A DNA stretch of 29,672 bases from a bacterium (GCA_021372535.1 JAJFUH010000133.1:1-29672), one strand, 5' to 3'; shown: positions 5,979 through 15,164, counted from the stretch's first letter. Numbers and translations are program-made. The notes: generated from the letters alone by a model not told the origin.

Positions 5979-8606
5979 ATGGTCATATTTTCCGGCATGC
6001 TTGCGCGAGGGAATCCTTCAGTTCACAGGGTGGTATGCACCGAAAAAAATATAAAAGCCACAATGACGATACTATGGCGTCAACGTGTCGCTATTATCGG
6101 GATGGTGACAGCGTTCATGGCCATCTGTCACACTGCCCGTGCTGCCGAACCGGTCGTATGGGATTTCGAATCGGGAACGCTCTCATGGCGCCCGGCGGCG
6201 AAGATGATTACGGTATCGCGGGCGCAGGGTGTTAATGCGGACGGTCAGGGGAAGGCAAGCCTCCGGGTGTGCGGTTCGTGCAAAGGACTTGCCGACTATG
6301 CCTCCTCCGGGGCGCTCCCGATGACAACACGGCAGTTTTTCCGGCTTTCGGCGTGGGTACGGATAGACCATCCCGGTACGGATTCCCCGCTTCCGTTCGT
6401 AAAGTGCGTGTTCGAAGCGCAGGAGCCGGGTACATGGCTCGGTCAGGCTCTCACCGCGCGGTATGACACATCGCGTATGGGGACATGGCAGCGCCTTACG
6501 GGAGAATTCCGCGTGCCCTACGGGACGGAGCGGGGAAGGATTGTGCTCGGAAGCGAACACCGGCTCCCGGAACAGAACAGCGCCTCGGCTGAGATCGATG
6601 TGTATCTCGACGGCGTCACGCTCGAACCGATAGAACACCTCTCCATCGAGGGAAAGTACTACCTGAAGCCCGTGCCGCCGGAGCTCGAACGCATGCGTGG
6701 AGTGCATCCGAGGCTCTATCTCACCGGACAGCGTATCGGCGAGCTGAAATCCGCGATAAAGACCACCCATGCGGCGCTCTGGAAGGAGTTTATTGCACAG
6801 GCGGACAAAATTGCCAGGCAGGAGCCGCCGAAGTACCGTGACGAGTCCGAGTGGACTAACACCGAGCAGCTCTACATGCGCCCGGTCGGGGACAACATGC
6901 CGTTCCTCGCGCTTGCGTATGTGCTGACCGGAGAGCGGAAATACCTCGACAGCGCCCGAACCTGGGCGCTCGCCGCTTGCGGGTACCCGACATGGGGCCT
7001 TTATGAGTTCGAAAACTCCGACCTGTCGACCGGACACCAGCTTTTCGGGCTTGCGCTCGTGTACGACTGGTGCTGGCGCGATCTTGACGACGAAACACGG
7101 CGGACTATCCGTGAAACGCTCATAAAGAAATCGGCATACCTCTTCGATGTCGCGGCAAAAGGCATCATCGTGAAGGACAGCGCGGCATATGCCATCCACC
7201 CCTGGCCCGAGTGGGACGAGGCGTTCCTCCAGAACCACCTGTGGATAAACTCCTGCGGAATTGCCGCCGCCGGGCTCGCGATTTTCGACGAGGACGATGA
7301 AGCCGGGCGCTGGGTGGCGTACACCCTCGACCGGTACCATCACACCATGGCGGTGCTCGGCGATGACGGCGCCAGTCACGAAGGGCCCGGATACTGGAGC
7401 TACGGCGTCGAGTGGATGCTCAAGTTCATGTACCTCGCCCGCGACCTTACCGGCGACGATATGTATGACCATCCATGGTGGCGGAAAACGGCAATGTATC
7501 GCCTCTATATGGGGCTACCCCAAAACTCCTGGAGCTACAGCAATACGACGGTCGATTATGGCGACAGCCCGCGCTACGACTGGTACGGCGCCGATTACAT
7601 GCTGCGTGCCCTCGCCCATGAATACCGTGACGGGTACGCACAGTGGCTGGCCGATGCGCTCGACAGGGCGAATGCGGAGCACCCCATAGCCCGGTGGCTC
7701 AATCTTCTCTGGTACGATCCCTCGGTGAAGGCGATACCCCCCGATGGTCTGCCGACGCTCCGCCATTTCCCGGACATCGATCTCGTCACGGCGCGCTCGG
7801 ACTGGTCGGGCGATGAATCGTTCGTGTTTTTCAAATGCGGTCCCTATATCGGTCATACGGCGATCCGTGAGTTCACCTACTGTCCCTCGTCCGCGCACCA
7901 CGTGCACCCGGACACGGGCAATTTCATGGTGTTCGCCTGCGGGGAATGGCTCATCCGCGATGACGGCTACCGTGCCAAGTTCACGGGCTACCATAATACG
8001 CTCCTCATCGACAGCGGCGAACAGCTCGGCGGCGGCGGGCCGATATTCAACGGTGCGGAACCGCATGGCTTTCAGGCTCGGCCGCGTATTATCCGCGCGG
8101 TGTCCGCTCCCGGGTTCGATCATATCACCGGGGATGTCGCGGAAGCCTATCCTAAAGCTGCCGGGCTCCGGTGCTTCGTCCGTCACCTCCTTTTCCTGAA
8201 ACCCGATGTACTCATCGTTGCGGACGATATCGCGCTTGACATGGCGCACGATCTCGAGCTCCGTTTCCACCCTGAGCAGCAGGAGGGAAGCTGTTCGGGC
8301 AACGCCTTCGTCATGCATGGTAAACAGGCTGTTCTCCGTCTCGATCCCCTCGTTTCCGAGGGCGTTGATGTCAGCGCGGAAAGCATCATCGCACTGCCGA
8401 AGGAGCCCGACGAGAAGGGAATACCCCTGTACACGGTACGGCTCCGGAAGCATGGGAGCCAGTGGCGGAACGCCGTCGCACTCTCATGGGCGAAAACGGG
8501 CGGTGAGCCGGTGACCGTAACATGCAGGGCGCAGGGCGATACATGGACATTCACCGCCGGAGGCCGCACTGTGACGCTGAACTGGAAAACCGGCGAGGCG
8601 AAGTGA
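5979..8606 (+). CDS. Secreted heparinase II/III-like polysaccharide lyase with N-terminal carbohydrate-binding-like domain
   Basis: Protein of 875 residues. The ATG at 5979 has GGGAGGAG at ideal spacing. A second ATG at 6063 gives a more normal Sec signal (hydrophobic AIIGMVTAFMAI ending THTARA-like) but lacks a ribosome site. Residues ~57-220 look like a CBM4/9-type beta-sandwich (VVWDFESG opening, DGVTLEP end). HPRLYLTGQRI (~244) opens an alpha/alpha-toroid with YDWCW, LQNHLWINSCG and SHEGPGYWSYG motifs typical of heparinase II and related lyases (Asn/His and Tyr positions). S638-A-H640-H641-V-H643-P-D645 begins the C-terminal heparinase II/III beta-sandwich, with NTLLID following. Such enzymes cleave uronate-containing polysaccharides by beta-elimination. 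The exact substrate is unknown. It heads a plus-strand set with 8878 and 9748. Confidence 0.86.
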   Translation: MVIFSGMLARGNPSVHRVVCTEKNIKATMTILWRQRVAIIGMVTAFMAICHTARAAEPVVWDFESGTLSWRPAAKMITVSRAQGVNADGQGKASLRVCGSCKGLADYASSGALPMTTRQFFRLSAWVRIDHPGTDSPLPFVKCVFEAQEPGTWLGQALTARYDTSRMGTWQRLTGEFRVPYGTERGRIVLGSEHRLPEQNSASAEIDVYLDGVTLEPIEHLSIEGKYYLKPVPPELERMRGVHPRLYLTGQRIGELKSAIKTTHAALWKEFIAQADKIARQEPPKYRDESEWTNTEQLYMRPVGDNMPFLALAYVLTGERKYLDSARTWALAACGYPTWGLYEFENSDLSTGHQLFGLALVYDWCWRDLDDETRRTIRETLIKKSAYLFDVAAKGIIVKDSAAYAIHPWPEWDEAFLQNHLWINSCGIAAAGLAIFDEDDEAGRWVAYTLDRYHHTMAVLGDDGASHEGPGYWSYGVEWMLKFMYLARDLTGDDMYDHPWWRKTAMYRLYMGLPQNSWSYSNTTVDYGDSPRYDWYGADYMLRALAHEYRDGYAQWLADALDRANAEHPIARWLNLLWYDPSVKAIPPDGLPTLRHFPDIDLVTARSDWSGDESFVFFKCGPYIGHTAIREFTYCPSSAHHVHPDTGNFMVFACGEWLIRDDGYRAKFTGYHNTLLIDSGEQLGGGGPIFNGAEPHGFQARPRIIRAVSAPGFDHITGDVAEAYPKAAGLRCFVRHLLFLKPDVLIVADDIALDMAHDLELRFHPEQQEGSCSGNAFVMHGKQAVLRLDPLVSEGVDVSAESIIALPKEPDEKGIPLYTVRLRKHGSQWRNAVALSWAKTGGEPVTVTCRAQGDTWTFTAGGRTVTLNWKTGEAK

Positions 8607-8676
8607 TAGGAGCAAAGGAGCAAAGAGGCAAAGGAACTGAGGAGCAGAGGGACAAAGTGACTAAGTTGAAAGAGAA
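8607..8676 (+). repeat. Purine-rich low-complexity tract after the heparinase-like gene
   Basis: Repeated AGGAGCAAAG, AGAGGCAAAGG and GGAACTGAGGAGCAGAGG words follow the stop codon. The AAGGAACTGAGGA word recurs at about 13111, after the second heparinase-like gene. Non-coding; the role, if any, is unknown. Confidence 0.75.
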
Positions 8677-8778
8677 AAATTTATAATTGTGATTATGGAG
8701 TATCTTCGATGGTTTGTAATCCTTACTTACTGCGGCTTTACCCTTATTAATGGAGTGCGGTGGTCTGCGTGTGTTTTT

Positions 8779-8832
8779 ATCCCCCTTTGTTTTATAAGGG
8801 GGAAACGGCGCAGCCGAGGGGGATCGATGATA
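8779..8832 (+). repeat. Family B repeat, half copy
   Basis: Matches the last ~55 bases of the full copy at 25337-25455: CCCCCTTTGTTTTATAAGGGGG hairpin, then AACGGCGCAGCCGAGGGGGATC. The first half of the element is absent, so it is either a truncated copy or a mobilised half. Confidence 0.85.
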
Positions 8833-8877
8833 AATAATATTTCAAAGATATAACCACATTTATACCGGGGAGAAACC

Positions 8878-9708
8878 ATGAAACGACCGATAATCGACAT
8901 GCACAATCACCTCATACCTGATGAGAGCGTTCTGCCGGGCTACGAGGAGGCAGCGGAAAAACTGGGGATCAGGAAGATCGTATTCCAGGGGCTCGAATGG
9001 CCAGGCGTCCCCTATTCGAGAAACTCCGCGCTGCTTGCCGCCATGAAACGGCGTCCCGACCTCGCTGTCGGATTCGGCGGCATCAACCTCTGGGAACCGG
9101 TCGAGCCCGACCGTATCGACAGGCTCCGCGACCAGGGCTTTGCCGGGCTCAAATTCATCCTTCCGCCCGAACCGTACCATTCCGAGCGGTTCTACCCCTA
9201 TTACAAGCGGGCGGAAAAGCTCGGGATTCCGATTCTCTTTCACCTCGGCATCATTTCCTCAAAAGGAACGGAGGGTGTGCGCGTCGATAACAACTTCATG
9301 CGGCCCATCTATCTCGACACCATCGCCCGCTCGTTCAGGGGACTGACCATCATCGGGGCGCATCTGGGAAATCCATGGTTCGAGGAGGCGACCATGAGCG
9401 CCCGCTGGAATCCCAACCTGTTCTTCGATCTCTCCGGCTCGACCCTCAAGAAAAAGAGGCCGTCCTTTATCGGCGACCTGCTCTGGTGGAGCGATAAAAC
9501 CGAATACCGCTCGCCTTTCTGGTCGAGCGCATGGGAACAGATCGTGTTCGGCGCCGATGTCGGGCCGGAAAAGGAGCACGATGTGGTCAACGATTACACG
9601 GTTCTGCTCGATACCCTCGGCGTTGCCGACCATCTCCGGCAGGCTGTGTTTTACGGGACTGCGGCGAACATCCTCAGAAAAGCGGGTGTAAAAATAGATG
9701 AAGCCTGA
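8878..9708 (+). CDS. Cytoplasmic amidohydrolase family 2 protein
   Basis: Protein of 276 residues without a signal peptide. Family positions are D7-M-H9-N-H11 after the first strand, K92 in GLKFI, H122 in ILFHLG, H162 in IIGAHLG and D227 in VFGADVG, all as expected for a TIM-barrel metal-dependent hydrolase of the PF04909 type. The length is normal for the compact members (lactonase- or decarboxylase-like). The ATG at 8878 has GGGGAG closely upstream. Its stop lies 39 bases before the next start, so it is co-transcribed with the second heparinase-like gene and probably handles a breakdown product inside the cell. It is only distantly like the exported amidohydrolase at 761-2215. Confidence 0.87.
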   Translation: MKRPIIDMHNHLIPDESVLPGYEEAAEKLGIRKIVFQGLEWPGVPYSRNSALLAAMKRRPDLAVGFGGINLWEPVEPDRIDRLRDQGFAGLKFILPPEPYHSERFYPYYKRAEKLGIPILFHLGIISSKGTEGVRVDNNFMRPIYLDTIARSFRGLTIIGAHLGNPWFEEATMSARWNPNLFFDLSGSTLKKKRPSFIGDLLWWSDKTEYRSPFWSSAWEQIVFGADVGPEKEHDVVNDYTVLLDTLGVADHLRQAVFYGTAANILRKAGVKIDEA

Positions 9709-9747
9709 TAAACTGTGTGCAGATGGGTTTACCGTATGAGGTGTGCT

Positions 9748-12700
9748 ATGAGAGTGAAGGATATTTTCACCGAATCAACTTTTATCAGGTCTATTACTGT
9801 CGCTGTAATAGCCCTGATTTTTGGTATCATGAACGCGACACTGTCTGCATCCTCGGTTCTCATCACCCCACAAGAGCTCGAGCAGGCGAAGGTTCGCATG
9901 ACCCGGGAGCCGCTCAAGAGCTACTTCGAGAGCCTGTCCCGCGGCGACGGCGGCAATTCCGCTCCGATCCTCTATCTCCTCACCGGCGAAAAGCGGTATG
10001 CTGAAAAAACGCGGGCATCCATCCAGGAAAATCTCGACTATTTGCGGACATATATCCCGACCATGATCAATATCTGGATTCTCCGGAGTCCCGGGCAGGT
10101 CGTCTCGACCCTCCTCGCCTATGACATGACGAAGGAAAGCGGGGTCTACACCGCGGATGACCTCCGTGAGATAAAGGAAACCATGGCATGGTGCATCACT
10201 CACTACCGCAACCATGGCGCCGATCATCTTGGGAAAGGCTTTATCTACCAGACCGACTACATTCCCGAGGACATGGAGGACTGGGTCATCGCGAACATGA
10301 ACGTCCACCGTCTCCTCGCGGTCGGCCTCTATGGGCTCGTGTTCCCGGATGCTCCGGGCGCGGCGGAAAACACGCGCTATACGGTCGATTATTTCGAGCG
10401 TATCCTGAGCCTCGGTTCACGGCCCGGCGGCGCATGGGCGGAAAATCCACGTTACATGGGCGGCGTGCTCCAGGAATTGTACATGCTTGCTGCGGCGCTG
10501 AAAAATGCAGGCGAGCGCGACTTTTTTCAGGACGGGCGTTTCAAAGAAATGCTCGGTTTCTTCGCCGAAAGCATACCCGCTCCCGGCATGAAGGGCCCGG
10601 ACAGGCCGACCATGCTTGCCGCGGACGATTCCAACTGGTGGGAGAACAGGGGCGCGATTCTCGCCTGGGCTGCACCGCGGTATCACGACGGCGACCCCGA
10701 CGAGACCGGCCGGTGGATGTGGTGCTGGCGGAATCTCGATTCCCCGCTTACACCGGAGAGTCTCCTCTTTGCCGATCCCGGCATCGCTTCGGTAAAGCCC
10801 GCATACACGAGTTATCTGCCCGGCCTGGGGTATGTCATCTTCCGCGACCGTTTCGCCGAGCCGGACGAGACCTTCCTGTTCGCAACCTTCGGCCCGGAGT
10901 ACGGCACTTCGAACCGTACCATGCACCATCAGCCCAATCACGGCGATTTTTCGCTCATCTGGCGCGGATACCCCGTCATGCTTACAAGGGGATGCTCATC
11001 GTACGTGTGGTCGCGGCGCATGCGTGACCAGACGGATTTCTCCCACAGCGTGGTCACGTTCGACGGCGACGGGGAGTCGATTGTCATTCCCGAGCATAAA
11101 TACGGCGGCCCGGCGGTCGAGGTGAACGGCGGTATCGACGAATCCCTTGTCCGAGATTACTACCCGGACGGCCTCACGAACTTCGTTTCCGCGCACGGTT
11201 TCGACTATGCGGCGGGAGAGGTGAAGAACTGGGATGTCGGCCTGCCCGCTCCGTTCAACGTGCGGCACCTTCTCTTTCTCAAACCCGATGTGCTCGTTGT
11301 CTGGGATCAGGTACGGTCATCGTACCCGCTCCAGTGGAACCTTCACCTTCCCGCAGAGACGGTCACGAGCTCCGGCAACCGCATATCCCTGACCAACCGT
11401 GACGGCGTCGATATGACCATCGACTTCCTCCAGGACGAACCGCTCGACTTCACTCTCGGCTGGCCGCTCGAAAGCATCCGCGCCGAATGGCCCATGGTGC
11501 TGAGCTGTCCTTACGGGAAGGGGATGTTCGTGTTCAACGCCCTCGATATCGCCCGTCAGGTGCTGTACAGCGATAACGAAGGGGCGCGGAAAATCCTCGA
11601 AAACATCCTCTCGTACCCGAAGAGGCCGGAACACATCGGCCTGATCGAGACGGACGGCCAGACCGAGGCGGTGCTCAGGCGGCTCGGGTTCAGCTTCGAG
11701 CTCCTCGATTACCGGGCGCTTGATGGCGACCTGTCGCGATTCGACCGTATTGTGGTCGGTCAGTTTGCCGTGCTTGTCCGCGACCGCGACATGATTGACT
11801 GGCGCGAAAAGCTCTGGAAGTACGTTGAGAACGGCGGCGTCTGTTACTGGGCTTACCAGTATGCGTGGGGATGGAAGCCGGGCGACACCTCCGGGCCGGG
11901 ATATTTCCCGCGGACGCTCATGGTGGGCGAAGGAACGTCGGTGCTCTGGGGTGAGGGCATCGAGCTCTGGCGCCCCGTGACCATGGACGACAGCCCCATC
12001 TGGAACAGCCCGAACCGTATCACCCCGGCGGACTGGGACGGCTGGCAGGTCGGGCCTCCCGATACCACAAAGGTGATGCCGCTCTATCCCATTCTGCCGA
12101 ACACCGACCGTGCCCGGAACATCCCCGTCTATTACTCGGATTACTGGAAGGTGCATGCATCGGCGCTCAGAACCTACAACATCAACGTGCCCCCGACACG
12201 GAGCCGCTTCGGGCCGTACCGCTGGATAAAGGTTCATCACGCGCCCTCGGACGACTATTTCGCGGTTCTCCGCCTCGGTAAAAAGGGAGTGACCGGAAGC
12301 CCGCCTTCCGACGAAATACTCCGCGGAACCGAGCGTGAAGCGCTCATCACCCAGGGAAACGATGTGTGGTGGATATTCCTCGGGAATCATTCGGGACTGA
12401 CCGGTAACCTCGCCCTGTTCAGATACGATGCCGGCGCGGTGAAGTTTACCGTAGCAAAAGACGGGGAAAAAGACATCGACAGCGGTCAGCGTTTCACCGT
12501 GACCCCTGGCGATATCCTCCTTGTCGATGCTGTCGACGCGACGGTTGGTGGACTCAGGTTCCTGTTCGAGCACCCCGCCACGCTCTCTTTCGGCTTCGGT
12601 ACATCCTCGGGAAAACTGTCGATGCTCGAGGGCGGGAGGATCGAGCTGCCGTGGAAGCTTACCCGCGCTGCCATCTCGGGCAAGTCGATCAAGGTGGAAA

Positions 12701-13023
12701 AGACCCGCGCCGGGACGGTCATCGCGATCCCCCCCGGAGAATACGCTGTCAAAATCGACGGGAATTCTCTGGAGTTAACCCTTATAAGCCACGTGGGCAG
12801 GGTAACCGTAATGGACGGGGATAACCGTCCGGTGCAGTGGGTGCATGTGTTCCGCGACCTGCCCGGAGCGGGGAGAACGCTCTTTCAGGGCGCGACCGAT
12901 GCGCAGGGCAGTCTTCCCGTACGGTGGGAGGGCGATGAACGTCAGACAATCACCCTCGTCAAAGACACGAAGTCAGTCCGCGCGGAGATCAGACCCGGCG
13001 TACAGACCGTGGAGTTTAAATAA
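9748..13023 (+). CDS. Large secreted heparinase II/III-like protein with C-terminal class I glutamine-amidotransferase-like and Ig-like modules
   Basis: Protein of 1091 residues from the ATG at 9748 (GAGG 6 bases upstream). Upstream in-frame GTG (9715) and ATG (9736) are less likely. Residues ~15-38 form a Sec signal or membrane anchor. Residues ~45-370 are an alpha-helical toroid (DWVIANMNVHR, GGAWAENPRYMGG). M392-H-H-Q-P-N-H398-G-D400 starts a heparinase II/III beta-sandwich, with NVRHLLFLKPDVLVVWDQ further on, matching the same block in the 5979 gene. Residues ~626-800 resemble an inactive amidotransferase-type Rossmann domain (VGQFAVL, YVENGGVCYW, SPNRITPADWDGW). The tail is beta-rich and ends in an Ig/carboxypeptidase-regulatory-like repeat (ATDAQGSLPVRW). 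It is far longer than ordinary lyases. Lyase activity is likely but unproven. Confidence 0.82.
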   Translation: MRVKDIFTESTFIRSITVAVIALIFGIMNATLSASSVLITPQELEQAKVRMTREPLKSYFESLSRGDGGNSAPILYLLTGEKRYAEKTRASIQENLDYLRTYIPTMINIWILRSPGQVVSTLLAYDMTKESGVYTADDLREIKETMAWCITHYRNHGADHLGKGFIYQTDYIPEDMEDWVIANMNVHRLLAVGLYGLVFPDAPGAAENTRYTVDYFERILSLGSRPGGAWAENPRYMGGVLQELYMLAAALKNAGERDFFQDGRFKEMLGFFAESIPAPGMKGPDRPTMLAADDSNWWENRGAILAWAAPRYHDGDPDETGRWMWCWRNLDSPLTPESLLFADPGIASVKPAYTSYLPGLGYVIFRDRFAEPDETFLFATFGPEYGTSNRTMHHQPNHGDFSLIWRGYPVMLTRGCSSYVWSRRMRDQTDFSHSVVTFDGDGESIVIPEHKYGGPAVEVNGGIDESLVRDYYPDGLTNFVSAHGFDYAAGEVKNWDVGLPAPFNVRHLLFLKPDVLVVWDQVRSSYPLQWNLHLPAETVTSSGNRISLTNRDGVDMTIDFLQDEPLDFTLGWPLESIRAEWPMVLSCPYGKGMFVFNALDIARQVLYSDNEGARKILENILSYPKRPEHIGLIETDGQTEAVLRRLGFSFELLDYRALDGDLSRFDRIVVGQFAVLVRDRDMIDWREKLWKYVENGGVCYWAYQYAWGWKPGDTSGPGYFPRTLMVGEGTSVLWGEGIELWRPVTMDDSPIWNSPNRITPADWDGWQVGPPDTTKVMPLYPILPNTDRARNIPVYYSDYWKVHASALRTYNINVPPTRSRFGPYRWIKVHHAPSDDYFAVLRLGKKGVTGSPPSDEILRGTEREALITQGNDVWWIFLGNHSGLTGNLALFRYDAGAVKFTVAKDGEKDIDSGQRFTVTPGDILLVDAVDATVGGLRFLFEHPATLSFGFGTSSGKLSMLEGGRIELPWKLTRAAISGKSIKVEKTRAGTVIAIPPGEYAVKIDGNSLELTLISHVGRVTVMDGDNRPVQWVHVFRDLPGAGRTLFQGATDAQGSLPVRWEGDERQTITLVKDTKSVRAEIRPGVQTVEFK

Positions 13024-13248
13024 AGGAAGGCACAAGGCATAAGGCATAAGGCACAAGTGAAAAAGATAAAAAAACAAGACGCTAAGGCATAGAGACACAG
13101 AGGCAGGAACCAAGGAACTGAGGAACAAGGTAAAAGTAACAAGTAATCCCTCATACCTTGTTCCTTTTTTTCTGTCTTTGTTTTTCCCTTGTGCCTGTTT
13201 TTATATCTTTCCCCTTATGCCCTGTGCCTTCTACCTTATGCCTGTTTT
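13024..13248. repeat. Low-complexity convergent intergenic region with a long imperfect inverted repeat
   Basis: The left side is built of AAGGCACAAGGCATAAGGC words (13028 onwards). The right side carries their reverse complements (CCTTGTGCC, CCTTATGCC, GTGCCTT; about 13188-13245). The whole spacer between the convergent genes ending at 13023 and 13249 is purine-rich on one half and pyrimidine-rich on the other. A terminator-like hairpin (13122-13171) sits near the middle. Confidence 0.8.
13122..13171 (+). terminator. Rho-independent terminator for the heparinase-like operon
   Basis: A perfect 11-bp stem GGAACAAGGTA (13122-13132) with TACCTTGTTCC (13154-13164) is followed directly by seven T residues (13165-13171). 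The loop is long (21 bases). It sits about 100 bases after the stop at 13023. Confidence 0.7.
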
Positions 13249-14775
13249 TCACCCCAGCATGGGTGTTGCCCAGACGAGGAGCGGGTCGTTATGGCTTTTC
13301 ATCCATTGGAGCAGGGTAGACCGCGCCCAGGCGAGCTTCTTTTTGTCCACCGAGGCGATGATGTTTTTCGTCTCGTTCGGATCGGCCCCGAGGTCGTAGC
13401 ATTCGTCGAGGTCCATGGGATTATAGATGTACTTGAACGTGGGCGTTCTCACCATGCGCTGATAGAAAGGCACCTGGTGACCGAAATGTTCGGTGATGAT
13501 GTAGTCATCCCTGACCGCCTGTTTTTCGCCTTTAATGATGGGCAGAATCGATGTGCCGTCAAGTCCGTTCGGAATTTCGCAGCCTGCGGCCTCCAGAAAT
13601 GTCGGTGCAAAGTCGAGCAGGGTCACGAAGGCATCGGACGACGAGGGCTTAATGGCGGGATGGGACACGATCATCGGGATACGGGTGATGACATCGTACA
13701 TGCCGAATCCCTTGTCCCAGAAACGGTATGAGCCCACGCTGCTCCCGTGATCGGCGGAGTAGATTATGAGCGTACGGTCGAGCTCGCCCTTGTCTTCGAG
13801 CGCTTTGAGAATCCGCCCGATTTCCTCGTCGATGAGGCTGATATAGCCATAGTAGAGCCCGATGAGCCCGGGGATATTGTCCCTCGTGAACCAGCCTGTC
13901 TTCCAGTATTCGCCGTACCGTGTGATTACACCGGGCTTGTCCGAAAGGTCGCAGTCGAAATTTGGCCAGGCTTTGATTTTTGCCCCGTTGTACATCTCCC
14001 AGTGTTTCCTCGTAATGTTGTACGGCGCGTGCGGACCCCAGAAATTGCAGCCTATGAAGAACGGTTTTCCGGTTCCGGCGTGACGGTTGATGGCGTCGAT
14101 GGTCTGGCTGGCAAGATACGCCGGGATCGATGCCGACTGCGGCCCCTCCTGAAGGCCCGCGTAGTGGCGGTATCCGGTGGGATCGAGCTTTTCTTCGAGC
14201 AGGTTGAACCCGCCCACACCCTGTTTTTTCAGGTACTCGACATAGTGCGGATGATTGGCGGGATACCCGTAGTCGGGATAATAAGGCAGGTCTTCGTACC
14301 CCCGTGCGGCGGGTTTGTTCATTAACGTTCCGATATGCCATTTGCCTATATGGGCGCAGTTCCACCCTTTGGCGCGGAGTGATTCGCTGAAGAACCGCGT
14401 TGTGGGTTCCGGATCGTTGAAGCCGGTCTGGAACGGGGAGCGGGATGTGTTGAAAACGAGCTTGTGGTTGTGCGCCCACAATCCGGTCTGGAACGACGTA
14501 CGCGCCGGAGTACAGACGGGCGACGGCGTATAGGCGTTGTTGAAGCGGATTCCGGTACGCGCCAGACGGTCGATATTCGGTGTCTTTACCACCTGGTTGC
14601 CGTAGCATCCGAGACAATCCTGGCGCTGCTGGTCGACAAAAAGCACCAGAATGTTTCTGATCTCTCCCTTTGTGTCGCCTGATGATGGCGCGGCAGCTCC
14701 GAACGCCCGGTTACTCCCGAGGGCGGCGCCCGCTCCGTACAGATTTGCCCGCCTGATAAAATCTCTCCGATCCAT
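13249..14775 (-). CDS. Tat-exported type I sulfatase (formylglycine-dependent)
   Basis: Protein of 508 residues with a Tat signal at the very N-terminus (DRRDFIRRA). It carries the sulfatase signature C88-T-P-A-R92 in SPVCTPARTSFQTG; C88 would be converted to formylglycine. Other active-site positions are D48-Q49 in LFVDQQRQD, G144-K-W-H147 in HIGKWHIG, H249 in GPHAPY, D342-H343 in YSADHG and K355, all intact. It should hydrolyse sulfate esters of a carbohydrate outside the cytoplasm. The DQQ form at the first metal site is common in choline-sulfatase-like and several glycan sulfatase subfamilies, so substrate cannot be named. The ATG at 14775 has AGAGGA upstream. It faces the heparinase-like operon tail to tail. 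Confidence 0.93.
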   Translation of the reverse strand: MDRRDFIRRANLYGAGAALGSNRAFGAAAPSSGDTKGEIRNILVLFVDQQRQDCLGCYGNQVVKTPNIDRLARTGIRFNNAYTPSPVCTPARTSFQTGLWAHNHKLVFNTSRSPFQTGFNDPEPTTRFFSESLRAKGWNCAHIGKWHIGTLMNKPAARGYEDLPYYPDYGYPANHPHYVEYLKKQGVGGFNLLEEKLDPTGYRHYAGLQEGPQSASIPAYLASQTIDAINRHAGTGKPFFIGCNFWGPHAPYNITRKHWEMYNGAKIKAWPNFDCDLSDKPGVITRYGEYWKTGWFTRDNIPGLIGLYYGYISLIDEEIGRILKALEDKGELDRTLIIYSADHGSSVGSYRFWDKGFGMYDVITRIPMIVSHPAIKPSSSDAFVTLLDFAPTFLEAAGCEIPNGLDGTSILPIIKGEKQAVRDDYIITEHFGHQVPFYQRMVRTPTFKYIYNPMDLDECYDLGADPNETKNIIASVDKKKLAWARSTLLQWMKSHNDPLLVWATPMLG

Positions 14776-14910
14776 CGGTTTTTATGTCCTCTCGATAAGG
14801 AATGTATGGCTGATCAATCGATTCGGCATCTATTCCAAATATCGGAATCATTAGTTATTCGTCGGCGCGATATCTCTACGTAAATGAAGTTTATCATAAC
14901 ACGTTTAAGA

Positions 14911-15014
14911 GGGCGTGTGAAAAAGTATTTTTTTCATACGCCCGGTTATGAAATATATTGTTTGTTCGCTGTCAAGGGCATGTAAATCAGCACTCCGTGC
15001 TGACCCTTGACAGC
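14911..15014 (-). repeat. Family A nested-palindrome element, copy 2 (inverted, internal hairpin b missing)
   Basis: On the plus strand hairpin c comes first (14911-14943, GGGCGT ... ACGCCC around TGAAAAA/TTTTTCA), then a 24-base spacer, then the outer arms GCTGTCAAGGG (14968-14978) and CCCTTGACAGC (15004-15014). This is the reverse order of copies 1 and 3. Hairpin a is TCAGCAC-TCC-GTGCTGA (14987-15003). Hairpin b and its flank (about 26 bases) are absent. Confidence 0.9.
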
Positions 15015-15070
15015 TTTTATCCACACTTACGGGGTTTTTCACAAAGCGTTTAATAGTACCGCGATAAAGT

Positions 15071-15164
15071 GTCATTCCCGTGAAAACGGGAATCCATTAT
15101 TCAATGCTTATAACAGAGCAAGGGTAATACTGGATTCCCGATTCACTTTGTTCTCGGGAATGAC
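15071..15164. repeat. Family C repeat, copy 1 (94 bp, GTCATTCCCG type)
   Basis: Starts GTCATTCCCGTGAAAACGGG and ends CTCGGGAATGAC, giving terminal inverted repeats; inside are AATCCAT...and CTGGATTCCCG. The same 94-bp length and order occur at 22741-22834, with weak similarity continuing past the right end. Confidence 0.9.

Noticed and set aside
5815-6054. Plus-strand frame of 79 codons overlapping the start of the heparinase-like gene
   Set aside because: Begins with a non-ATG codon without a ribosome site and shows no domain; the strong site inside it serves the next gene.
6183-7472. Minus-strand frame of 429 codons
   Set aside because: Antisense to the heparinase-like gene, whose motifs are convincing; no start site support.
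11317-12573. Minus-strand frame of 418 codons
   Set aside because: Antisense to the large heparinase-like gene; composition and lack of any motif mark it as a shadow.
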